The notes below the pieces were generated by a model, which was given only the letters and a program-made list of their open reading frames with translations, searched no databases and had not been told where the DNA came from. Of a stretch of DNA of 6,944 bases, positions 1-5,484 are shown one piece after another; within the stretch, counting starts at the first letter, position 1; each line of letters starts with the position of its first letter. The position numbers were made by a program, and so were the translations under genes. Source of the stretch: Bacillota bacterium (GTDB taxonomy: Bacteria > Bacillota > Clostridia > Lachnospirales > Cellulosilyticaceae); the NCBI GenBank assembly GCA_023457875.1, contig JAEXBC010000271.1, positions 1 through 6,944 of the forward strand, in the 5' to 3' direction.

Positions 1-36
1 ATGTTCAAATTTTTGTCCTTTAAAGATTAAATAATC

Positions 37-1137
37 ATGGCTGATTTTAAATTACCCGGGTTGCATAACATTCAAGACAAAAAATGCAATATTCTTGAAA
101 AATACAGGGATTACCGCTTGATTGAAGAATTTATTAGCAATACAACACAATTCTACAAAAAACATTTTCATGAGCTAAATGATTTTGTATTAAGAGAAAA
201 ACGTTCTCTAGTGTTTGAAACGCCTAGTAGAGTAAAGATATGTCATGAATATGATCTGTTTCAGAAGAAAAAAGGTATAATAATGCCCAACTCCCCTTAT
301 TTTATCATAAATCCGACAGAAAGACTTGCTTGGTTAAAGATGTTTTGTGATAGCGAACGAATAACAGTAGCACGTGCGGATATTGTAAAAAATGTTATAA
401 TTGAAAAATTACAATCGGAAATAGATGTCTATTGTATCAATGAAAAAAGAGAAAAGAATGCAGTGATAAAAGAAATATGGGCTGCAAAACAGGGATTACC
501 TTGTTTTATTATCTTTTCGAAAAAGCCAGAGCAAAGTTTTATCCTAGAGATGCAATTCTATGAAAGCATAGCTATTAATAAGAGTCAGAATAACATGTGT
601 AATTTAATTTGTCCTATCCAGATATGGAATATTTCGTATTGTTATAATCCTCTATCAAATCAAACGTCATGGATATATTTGCAATCACCTCAAAATTTTG
701 AAATTGAACTATATGAAAACGAGGAAAATCTAAAATTGAGCTCTGATCCGGAAGTAGTATCTTATGCATTTACAGATAAACTTGAGCATGTTTTTAATAT
801 AAAAATAAAAGTTGCAAAAACATTGATAATATGGTATCTTTCAATCTACTACTCCGCTTTATTCCTGTTTTTTTTAATCTTAAGTGTTTACATTAATACT
901 TTATGGAATAAGTATGAACTTCCGTCATTCAATTTAATTGGTATTGAAATGCTTTTACCGAAAGATACTTTAACAACAATTGCTGCATTAATTTCTGCAG
1001 GAATAATTACAACACGCAGTTTTATGATAACAGAGGAAACTATATTAAAAAAATATTCAATGCTTATTTCATCCTTTTTAGTTTTAATTATTGTGCTATC
1101 TACCTTGATGACTGTAGTATGCCCTAGCTATTCGTAA
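37..1137 (+). CDS. Hypothetical protein with three C-terminal membrane segments
   Basis: I do not recognise the family. The 366-residue protein has a hydrophilic N-terminal part (about residues 1-260, with mixed charge, several cysteines and no signal peptide). Three hydrophobic segments follow at about 263-287, 311-331 and 342-362, so the large N-terminal part is probably cytoplasmic and held at the inner membrane by its C-terminus. The second and third segments are joined by a short charged loop (EETILKK). The start at 37 gives a plausible N-terminus (MADFKLPGLH); no strong Shine-Dalgarno site precedes it, which is normal in Bacteroidetes. Only 36 bases lie upstream, so whether it belongs to an operon cannot be judged. 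It is followed by a long gap without genes. The open frame, with normal composition and a membrane pattern, makes it a convincing gene. A sensor or an effector role would be a guess. Confidence 0.85.
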   Translation: MADFKLPGLHNIQDKKCNILEKYRDYRLIEEFISNTTQFYKKHFHELNDFVLREKRSLVFETPSRVKICHEYDLFQKKKGIIMPNSPYFIINPTERLAWLKMFCDSERITVARADIVKNVIIEKLQSEIDVYCINEKREKNAVIKEIWAAKQGLPCFIIFSKKPEQSFILEMQFYESIAINKSQNNMCNLICPIQIWNISYCYNPLSNQTSWIYLQSPQNFEIELYENEENLKLSSDPEVVSYAFTDKLEHVFNIKIKVAKTLIIWYLSIYYSALFLFFLILSVYINTLWNKYELPSFNLIGIEMLLPKDTLTTIAALISAGIITTRSFMITEETILKKYSMLISSFLVLIIVLSTLMTVVCPSYS

Positions 1138-1347
1138 TAAAACGTCAGTAATATTTAGGGGATTCTCAATTTTGAAAATCTTTATTTTGTAAGCATTTGT
1201 CCCCGATGTAATCAATGCTTCTTTTCTTTATTTTTGCTATTTTTTTGTAAGTTCACAATAATGTACAGGTCTTCTCAAAAACTAACCACCAAGGATAACT
1301 CTAATGGGAGATGGCCTTAACGGTTTCATTTTTTGTATCTGAACCCT

Positions 1348-1387
1348 TGTTAGACTCCTATTGGAGTCGTGTTAGATTTTTGTTAGA
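1348..1387 (+). repeat. Helically phased TGTTAGA direct repeats
   Basis: TGTTAGA occurs at 1348-1354, 1370-1376 and 1381-1387, with starts 22 and 11 bases apart (two turns and one turn of the helix). A further copy lies at 1528-1534, and a near match on the other strand (TCTAATA) at 1506-1512. Spacing of this kind lets a protein bind the same face of DNA repeatedly, as in arm sites of tyrosine integrases, excisionase sites or repressor operators. No matching binding protein is encoded nearby, so the role is inferred. Confidence 0.5.
1353..1368. repeat. Palindrome GACTCC-TATT-GGAGTC
   Basis: A perfect 6-base inverted repeat with a 4-base loop sits between the first two TGTTAGA copies and overlaps the first. 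No T-run follows, so a terminator is unlikely. It could be an operator half-site pair or a recombinase core site. Confidence 0.4.
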
Positions 1388-1495
1388 TTTCCTTGTTTTC
1401 CAAGCGTTGGGAGTTAGTTCTTTTGTCTGTATTTGGTTGACTTCGTGCGTAATCAATTCTTTTTTCTCTATTCTTGCTTTTTTTTGTTCGTAAGC

Positions 1496-1521
1496 TTATA
1501 CAATGTCTAATAATTGTATAA
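1496..1521. repeat. Inverted repeat TTATACAAT / ATTGTATAA
   Basis: A perfect 9-base inverted repeat (1496-1504 and 1513-1521) encloses an 8-base spacer that contains GTCTAA, the inverse of the nearby TTAGAC motif. It is AT-rich and has no following T-run, so it looks more like an operator or recombination site than a terminator. Confidence 0.4.
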
Positions 1522-1855
1522 ACATTTTGTTAGACCAAATCCATAACAAAAGATGCAGAATGTCATAAAAGGTTTACCTACAAAGTCGGCAATTCACCTA
1601 AAGCTTTCCAGACTTTTGAAAATGAGCCACACAAGCATGCAATAAAGTACAACTACTTATATATAATACCCCCTCCCCCTAAAGAATAAGAGCTTGAAAT
1701 ATATACCAGTTTATTTCTTCTATGGTTTACTGAATTGAAAGTTACGTACAAGTGACTAGAGTACTCTTTTACGCCCCCCTAGGGTAGTTGGAAGAAAAGT
1801 AAAATACTTATCCTTCACTCAATCAATTCATAAATCATTTAAAACTTTATTCGTT

Positions 1856-2881
1856 ATGAGAAATCTACAAATTATTGGCAATGTGCCACAAATAAGAAAA
1901 GAAAGTAACTTTGGTGAGTTTGCAGAAGAAGCGGTAATAATCGAAGAACAATCACTCTTAAAGAAAGAGAATCCTCACTTTTTGGAAGCTAATACGCTGG
2001 AGGTAACAATGCAACATTTAAAAAATGATTGTATTACACCTGTATTTGCCAAAGACAATGAGCTTACAATTCCTCATCCTGCATTTATCGAGACTGTTTA
2101 CGATGCTGCAGCTACGTTTTTTAGTGGTGAAAGCATTGATTTGCCAGATATTCGTGTAAGTCATATCATTAAAGGTCGAATACCAGAGGCAATACATAAA
2201 CCTGTAAATCAGCTTTTGGAAAGTGATAAAACGATTTATTACGAAAGATGTGCTTTTATTATTCAGATTCCTACAATTTACGAAACGGTAAACGGGAATA
2301 AGCTAACACTTACTATTGGCGGTGTTCGTGCCTATAATCACACAAATCTGTATTCCAAGAAAGGAGCAGAACGGTTTAAAGTATTTATTGGCTTTACCTG
2401 TAAAGTATGCACAAACTTGTGTGTATCTACAGACGGTTTTCTTAGTTGTTTGGAAGTGACCAATACTAGAGACTTATATCAAGCGGTATTAGAAATGTTC
2501 CAGAACTACCAACCTGCAAAACATCTACATTTGATGCAAACGCTTGGTAACTCATATCTAACAGAACATCAATTTTGCCAATTATTAGGAAGAATGAGAC
2601 TTTATCAATCACTACCACAAGGCTATCAAAAAGATATCCCTAAAGTTTTAATCACTGATTCCCAAATAAATACGGTTGCAAAGGCGTATATCAGTGATGA
2701 GGATTTTGGGAGCTTGGGGAATGACATAAGTCTGTGGAAACTGTACAACCTATTAACAGGAGCAAATAAGAGCAGTTATATAGATTCATTCTTGGATAGA
2801 GCGGTAAATGCTACGGAAATAGCAATAGGAATAAATGCTGCTTTGCATGGAGACCAAAAATACAAGTGGTTTATTGATTGA
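1856..2881 (+). CDS. DUF3871 family protein
   Basis: This 341-residue protein matches what I know of DUF3871, a Bacteroidetes family found mostly on conjugative elements, plasmids and prophage-like islands, with no established function. It is related in style to the phage and plasmid DUF932 group. Visible hallmarks are the central block TLTIGGVRAYNHTNLY (151-166), then VFIGFTCKVCTNLCVSTDG (176-194) with cysteines at 182, 185 and 189 plus C198, and a C-terminal block LYNLLTGANKSSYIDSFLDR (296-315). The cysteines could bind metal, but this is not shown. There are no membrane segments or signal peptide, so it is probably cytoplasmic. Its length is complete. The start at 1856 follows an AT-rich stretch without a strong ribosome binding site. 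A hairpin (2888-2917) follows, and a small hydrophobic peptide gene and a serine recombinase lie downstream, supporting a mobile-element context. A role in element maintenance is inference. Confidence 0.85.
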   Translation: MRNLQIIGNVPQIRKESNFGEFAEEAVIIEEQSLLKKENPHFLEANTLEVTMQHLKNDCITPVFAKDNELTIPHPAFIETVYDAAATFFSGESIDLPDIRVSHIIKGRIPEAIHKPVNQLLESDKTIYYERCAFIIQIPTIYETVNGNKLTLTIGGVRAYNHTNLYSKKGAERFKVFIGFTCKVCTNLCVSTDGFLSCLEVTNTRDLYQAVLEMFQNYQPAKHLHLMQTLGNSYLTEHQFCQLLGRMRLYQSLPQGYQKDIPKVLITDSQINTVAKAYISDEDFGSLGNDISLWKLYNLLTGANKSSYIDSFLDRAVNATEIAIGINAALHGDQKYKWFID

Positions 2882-2887
2882 TTTAAC

Positions 2888-2917
2888 GGGAGAATATTCA
2901 GTAATGGGTATTCTCCT
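2888..2917 (+). terminator. Hairpin after the DUF3871 gene
   Basis: GGAGAATA (2889-2896) pairs perfectly with TATTCTCC (2909-2916), plus a G-T closing pair and a 12-base loop. It lies 7 bases after the stop codon. The following bases (ATTCTATT) are only partly T-rich, so termination may be weak. Confidence 0.55.
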
Positions 2918-2946
2918 ATTCTATTAACTACATAAAATTGAGAGTT

Positions 2947-3078
2947 ATGTTCTATTATAAGATACTTGTTTGGCTTTTCTGGTTGATATTGTTTCTTTTG
3001 ACAGGCTGTGTGCCGTTAATCCTGCTTATTATTTTGATTGGCGTATGGGAAGTAGAAGACGCAAATAAAACTCGTTAG
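2947..3078 (+). CDS. Small hydrophobic membrane peptide or lipopeptide (43 aa)
   Basis: A 43-codon frame starts with ATG at 2947 and encodes MFYYKILVWLFWLILF, then LLTGC (residues 17-21), a second hydrophobic stretch (22-34) and the charged tail EVEDANKTR. L-T-G-C fits a lipobox with Cys21 as the lipidated residue, but the strongly hydrophobic run after it is unusual for a lipoprotein. A helical hairpin or a single long membrane helix is equally possible. It lies between two hairpins (2888-2917 and 3090-3137), 65 bases after DUF3871 and 86 bases before the recombinase. Amphipathic composition with a clean charged tail suggests a real gene, but short length limits certainty. Function unknown; toxin-like small membrane peptides look like this, but nothing here proves it. 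Confidence 0.5.
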   Translation: MFYYKILVWLFWLILFLLTGCVPLILLIILIGVWEVEDANKTR

Positions 3079-3089
3079 TGTTCAAAATG

Positions 3090-3137
3090 AGAATGTGTTC
3101 AAATAAATCTGTAAAGGTGGTTTGAATACATTCTTTT
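3090..3137 (+). terminator. Long hairpin between the small peptide and the recombinase gene
   Basis: AGAATGTGTTCAAA (3090-3103) pairs with TTTGAATACATTCT (3121-3134) over 14 positions with one G-T pair and a 17-base loop, followed by TTT. It fits a terminator of the small upstream gene. Because it lies 30 bases before a serine recombinase gene and TGTTCAAA is repeated directly (3080-3087 and 3096-3103), it could also be a recombinase site or operator. Confidence 0.55.
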
Positions 3138-3164
3138 ATGTAATCAACTTAATCAAAGAATAAA

Positions 3165-3800
3165 ATGAAAACAGCTGTAATATATGCACGTGTTTCATCT
3201 ACTAATGATAGACAGGACACAAGCAGACAAATAGAGGACTTAAAGAAGTATGCTAATTCACAGGATATAGAAATAGTGAATATATTCCAAGAACACATTT
3301 CAGGTGCGAAGAGAATTGAGGAAAGGCAGATTCTAGGAGAATGCTTAGAATACTGTAAACGTGAATCTATGAATTTCCTACTTTTATCTGAATTGTCAAG
3401 ATTGGGAAGGAGTACACTACAGGTTCTTCGCTCTTTGGAGATTCTTCATAATGCCAAGGTATCTGTTTACATACAGAATTTAGGGCTTTATACGCTCCAA
3501 CCAAATGGAGAAGTTAATCCAATCGCTTCTATAATGGTGACAGTACTTGCAGAAATGGCAAACATCGAAAGGAGTAACATTCAATTTCGTTTGAATAGTG
3601 GTAGAGCAAATTATATTGCCAAAGGTGGTAAACTTGGCAGAAAGACTGGTTCAACCAAAACGGATGATAAAAAGAAAGAAGAATATAAAGAAGTCATAGT
3701 TTTACTAAAGAAAGGCTATTCAATCAGAAATATAGCCAAATTACAAAATATCGGTATTTCCACAGTTCAACGGGTTAAAAATCAGTTTATAAAGTCATAA
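3165..3800 (+). CDS. Serine recombinase, resolvase/invertase family
   Basis: A complete small serine recombinase of 211 residues, near the usual 180-210 for the Hin/gamma-delta type. The N-terminal catalytic domain (about 1-140) begins AVIYARVSS, with Arg9 and the nucleophile Ser11, which attacks DNA and forms a 5'-phosphoserine link. Other family residues are visible: Gln22, the block LSELSRLGRS with Arg79 and Arg82, and Glu136-Arg137 at the start of the long dimerisation helix. A basic linker GGKLGRKTGSTK (154-165) enters the minor groove, and a helix-turn-helix (about 176-206, ending GISTVQRVKN) reads the site. All catalytic residues are present, so it should be active. Such enzymes in Bacteroides often invert promoters or resolve element cointegrates. 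Inverted repeats lie on both sides (3090-3134 and 3818-3883). Whether it is an invertase or a resolvase cannot be decided here. It appears to be transcribed alone. Confidence 0.95.
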   Translation: MKTAVIYARVSSTNDRQDTSRQIEDLKKYANSQDIEIVNIFQEHISGAKRIEERQILGECLEYCKRESMNFLLLSELSRLGRSTLQVLRSLEILHNAKVSVYIQNLGLYTLQPNGEVNPIASIMVTVLAEMANIERSNIQFRLNSGRANYIAKGGKLGRKTGSTKTDDKKKEEYKEVIVLLKKGYSIRNIAKLQNIGISTVQRVKNQFIKS

Positions 3801-3817
3801 ACATAAAATATTAGTTG

Positions 3818-3883
3818 GGTAGAAAATTCAGAAATTTAGCTCTTATATGGGCAGTCTTAAATTTTCTACCTACCTGAATTTTC
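3818..3883. repeat. Overlapping inverted repeats after the recombinase gene
   Basis: GGTAGAAAATT (3818-3828) has a perfect inverse at 3860-3870. The overlapping GAAAATTCAG (3822-3831) has a second perfect inverse at 3874-3883. One left arm can therefore pair with two adjacent right arms. It begins 17 bases after the recombinase stop. No T-run follows, so it is a poor terminator, and a recombinase recognition site is a reasonable alternative. Confidence 0.5.
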
Positions 3884-3923
3884 CAATAAAAGATTGCCTT
3901 CTATTTTTAATAAACAAAAGTTC

Positions 3924-3953
3924 TTGCATTTAAATACTCTTTTATTAACTTTG
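3924..3953 (+). promoter_or_regulatory. Bacteroidetes-type promoter (TTG-N19-TAACTTTG)
   Basis: TTG at 3924-3926 and TAACTTTG at 3946-3953 are 19 bases apart, matching the known Bacteroidetes primary sigma factor pattern (TTTG near -33, TAnnTTTG near -7), though the upstream element is CTTG rather than TTTG. Transcription would start at about 3957-3962, exactly where the first hairpin of the predicted RNA begins. Confidence 0.75.
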
Positions 3954-4088
3954 TACCAATTTCAGAATCTTAATGAGTTAGGAGCTGAAAGAACATATTA
4001 GTTAATAAAGAGCGTTTAAGATATTATCCTGTTATGAAATCTTGACAGTTTCAATCTTCAAGGATAATAGGCAAGGACGCTCACGTCA

Positions 4089-4184
4089 ATGTTATATATC
4101 TATTGCCACGGTGCAGTAGTCTATATATCCTTTGGCGTGGGCTATTGTTTATTATTTGGAGATGGGCAGTCGAGAGCCTCATAA
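4089..4184 (+). CDS. Possible 31-codon leader peptide inside the structured RNA
   Basis: An ATG at 4089 opens 31 codons (beginning MLYIYCHGAVVYISFG, ending GDGQSRAS) and stops with TAA at 4184. It spans P3 and the ascending side and loop of P4, so its translation would disturb the terminator stem. The sequence is constrained by RNA pairing, so an open frame may be accidental. There is no strong ribosome binding site. It is listed because it could act as a leader peptide. Confidence 0.2.
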   Translation: MLYIYCHGAVVYISFGVGYCLLFGDGQSRAS

Positions 4185-4213
4185 CAGTAATATTCAATAG
4201 TTCCCACGCTTTT
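4135..4213 (+). terminator. Strong terminator stem ending the structured RNA
   Basis: A 13-pair stem with a 2-base bulge (4135-4147 with 4195-4209), GC-rich at its base (GCGTGGG/CCCACGC), is followed immediately by TTTT at 4210-4213. An inner stem (4150-4156 with 4186-4192) and a short apical one (4164-4167 with 4176-4179) lengthen it. CCACG at 4106-4110 could pair instead with CGTGG at 4136-4140, an arrangement that would break the terminator. Confidence 0.7.
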
Positions 4214-4267
4214 AAATTTATAAATAAACTACTTTCTGGGAATTGGGTAGTGCAACATGATAGAATT

Positions 4268-4744
4268 ATGAAAAAGATTTTAGTTGCATTAGCATTATCT
4301 ACTGCAGCTTTAGCAGTTAATGCGCAGTTTACTACTTATCAGTCAATTAATCCAAAAGTTTCTCAACTATCTGGTACACAGGGTAATAATGATGCTCCAT
4401 TTACCTCTTATCAATCTATTAATGCACGCATAAGGCAAAACAGTGACGTTCGTTCAGGAAATGGAAGCAATATGCAGTTGCCGCAGAGACTTATAAGAGG
4501 TAATGAAGTAACAACAATTAAGTATGAAAATGGTAATATCACAGAAGTAGCAATGACCTCAGATGGGGAAGACAATTCATTGAATACAAAGATATTTTAC
4601 ACATCTGATGAAATAACAACGCCTATTGATAATAAGAATCACATAATGTTTTTTGCATTCTTATTATCTTTCTTGCTGTTTACTTCTTCTTTGGCATTCT
4701 CGCAAGTTTCATTTGTTCGCTATCAGTTAGCCATGAACAATTAG
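4268..4744 (+). CDS. Small exported protein with FTxYQSIN repeats and C-terminal hydrophobic segment
   Basis: The frame is open from 4103, but the ATG at 4268 is the right start: it gives a classic signal peptide (MKKILVALALSTAALAVNA, cleavage before Gln20), and the earlier part lies in the structured RNA. The 158-residue product has two short repeats just after cleavage, FTTYQSIN (21-28) and FTSYQSIN (45-52), each followed by a basic residue. A Gly/Asn/Gln-rich stretch follows, then a polar region rich in Thr and Asp (80-125). A hydrophobic segment at 127-146 ends in SLAFSQ, which itself looks like a signal peptide. The mature part is probably in the periplasm or at the surface, with the C-terminal segment as a membrane anchor. 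Alternatively the C-terminal segment is the remnant or start of a second secreted gene beginning at the internal Met127. I recognise no family. The methyltransferase follows after 17 bases. Confidence 0.75.
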   Translation: MKKILVALALSTAALAVNAQFTTYQSINPKVSQLSGTQGNNDAPFTSYQSINARIRQNSDVRSGNGSNMQLPQRLIRGNEVTTIKYENGNITEVAMTSDGEDNSLNTKIFYTSDEITTPIDNKNHIMFFAFLLSFLLFTSSLAFSQVSFVRYQLAMNN

Positions 4745-4761
4745 TTTACCACCGATATTGT

Positions 4762-5484
4762 ATGAAAAGAATAATACCATTAGGGCGATTCGATCTCAGA
4801 ATCAAGAAATCGGATCGGGTCTTGGAAGTCGGTCCAGGGCATAATCCCCACCCAAGGTCTAATGTCTTGGTTGAAAAGTTTATTGATGACAATACCCATA
4901 GGTGCGGTGATGTTGTTGTCAGGCAAGGACAGGAGCTGTTAAACTACGATGGTGATAGCATGCCATTCAAGGACAAGGAATTTGACTATGTAATATGCAA
5001 CCAAGTACTTGAACATGTGGACGATCCGGTCGCTTTCGGTCAAGAGCTATCCCGTGTCGGAAAAAAGGGTTATTTGGAATGCCCATCCATTATCGGAGAG
5101 TTTTTATTCCCCAAGGAATCCCATAAATGGGTGGTCTTGCAATTGGATGACAAGCTGTACGCATTCGAGAAGTCGAAAATGCCTGGAGACTACAAAAACA
5201 ATTATGGAGAGTTGTTTCTCAACTATTTGCCCTATCAATCTTTGTTATGGAAACTGATGTGGATTGTGGAAAGCAATTTGATGATAAATAAGATCGAATG
5301 GGAAGACAACATCCAAATATCGATTGTAACGGACGATTCGGAAGTAAAAAGATTTTTTACGGAAAAATGGGATCGCGAAATGACTCAGTGCTATTCGAAG
5401 AAAAGGAGTTTGTGGGCCGAATTAAAAAATATAGCAAGAGCCTTGCGTTACTTAGGATGGATGAAATTGGCGGTGAAAGGGTGA
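4762..5484 (+). CDS. Class I SAM-dependent methyltransferase
   Basis: A 240-residue protein of the methyltransferase type 11 kind, transferring a methyl group from S-adenosylmethionine to an unknown small molecule, lipid or glycan. Motif I is LEVGPGHNP (21-29), the glycine-rich SAM-binding loop. The block SMPFKDKEFDYVICNQVLEH (66-85) matches the strand IV region (usual form LPF..nsFD.v....vLEHv). The C-terminal half (about 110-240) is less conserved and probably sets the substrate. It has no signal peptide and acts in the cytoplasm. Related enzymes often sit in capsule, O-antigen or other glycan clusters, but no glycosyltransferase is visible here. Base composition stands out: 32 of 60 bases are G or C at 4801-4860 against 16 of 60 at 4621-4680, which suggests a separate origin. 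It may be co-transcribed with the exported protein 17 bases upstream. The start is supported by the short gap and by a sensible N-terminus before motif I. Confidence 0.88.
   Translation: MKRIIPLGRFDLRIKKSDRVLEVGPGHNPHPRSNVLVEKFIDDNTHRCGDVVVRQGQELLNYDGDSMPFKDKEFDYVICNQVLEHVDDPVAFGQELSRVGKKGYLECPSIIGEFLFPKESHKWVVLQLDDKLYAFEKSKMPGDYKNNYGELFLNYLPYQSLLWKLMWIVESNLMINKIEWEDNIQISIVTDDSEVKRFFTEKWDREMTQCYSKKRSLWAELKNIARALRYLGWMKLAVKG

Larger units (their letters stand above)
1208..1494 (+). repeat. Imperfect direct repeat pair (1208-1251 and 1449-1494)
   Basis: Both copies begin with GTAATCAAT, continue through a T-rich stretch with matching TTGC and T7-8 G positions, and end in GTAAG. A few small gaps are needed to align them. 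Part of the similarity could come from T-richness alone, but the shared beginning and end make a true duplication plausible. The copies are 241 bases apart and bracket the TGTTAGA repeats. Confidence 0.4.
1138..1855. other. Long intergenic region with repeats, no convincing gene
   Basis: About 720 bases separate the membrane protein from the DUF3871 gene. The + strand is T-rich between about 1220 and 1490. The region holds an imperfect direct repeat (1208-1251 and 1449-1494), TGTTAGA repeats (1348-1387 and 1528-1534), a palindrome (1353-1368) and a 9-base inverted repeat (1496-1521). It also has C-rich runs at 1669-1679 and 1774-1779. A 60-codon frame at 1311-1493 is open, but its composition simply follows the T-rich DNA and I do not accept it. 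I see no tRNA and no clear TAnnTTTG promoter with a correctly spaced upstream element. The density of short repeats next to a mobile-element-type gene suggests recombinase or regulator binding, which is inference. Confidence 0.6.
3960..4213 (+). ncRNA. Predicted structured RNA or structured leader, four hairpins
   Basis: Directly after the promoter, nearly the whole 254-base stretch folds by hand into consecutive hairpins. P1 is TTTCAG/CTGAAA (3960-3965 with 3985-3990). P2 has GAGCGT/ACGCTC (4010-4015 with 4077-4082), then TATTATCCT/AGGATAATA (4022-4030 with 4061-4069), then TGAAA/TTTCA (4035-4039 with 4049-4053). P3 has 4093-4098 with 4122-4127, then CTATTGC/GCAGTAG (4100-4106 with 4113-4119, one G-T pair) with loop CACGGT. 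P4 has GCGTGGGCTATTG with CAATAG-TT-CCCACGC (4135-4147 with 4195-4209), then 4150-4156 with 4186-4192, and ends in TTTT. I recognise no known class: it lacks hallmarks of tmRNA, RNase P RNA, SRP RNA or 6S RNA. It could be a free small RNA or an attenuating leader of the exported-protein gene 54 bases further on. Confidence 0.65.

Noticed and set aside
1..30. Short open stretch before the first gene
   Set aside because: It could be the end of an upstream gene, but several frames reach a stop within 34 bases and nothing distinguishes them.
1311..1493. 60-codon open frame on the + strand
   Set aside because: It is almost entirely Phe, Leu, Ser and Val, as expected from T-rich DNA, overlaps the repeat array, and has no ribosome site or recognisable motif. 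Conservation in relatives would be needed to accept it.
3818..3883. Rho-independent terminator for the recombinase gene
   Set aside because: The stem is good but is followed by TACCTG or CAATAA rather than a T-run, so I list it as an inverted repeat only.
3960..4213. Assignment of the structured RNA to tmRNA, 6S RNA, RNase P RNA or SRP RNA
   Set aside because: The 5' and 3' ends do not pair with each other as in 6S or tmRNA, there is no CCA end, and the conserved RNase P and SRP core sequences are absent.
4103..4267. N-terminal extension of the exported-protein frame
   Set aside because: It lies inside the hairpins and terminator of the predicted RNA, and the ATG at 4268 gives a perfect signal peptide, so the extension is accidental.
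5009..5257. 82-codon frame inside the methyltransferase gene
   Set aside because: A shadow in another frame of a gene with clear SAM-binding motifs.
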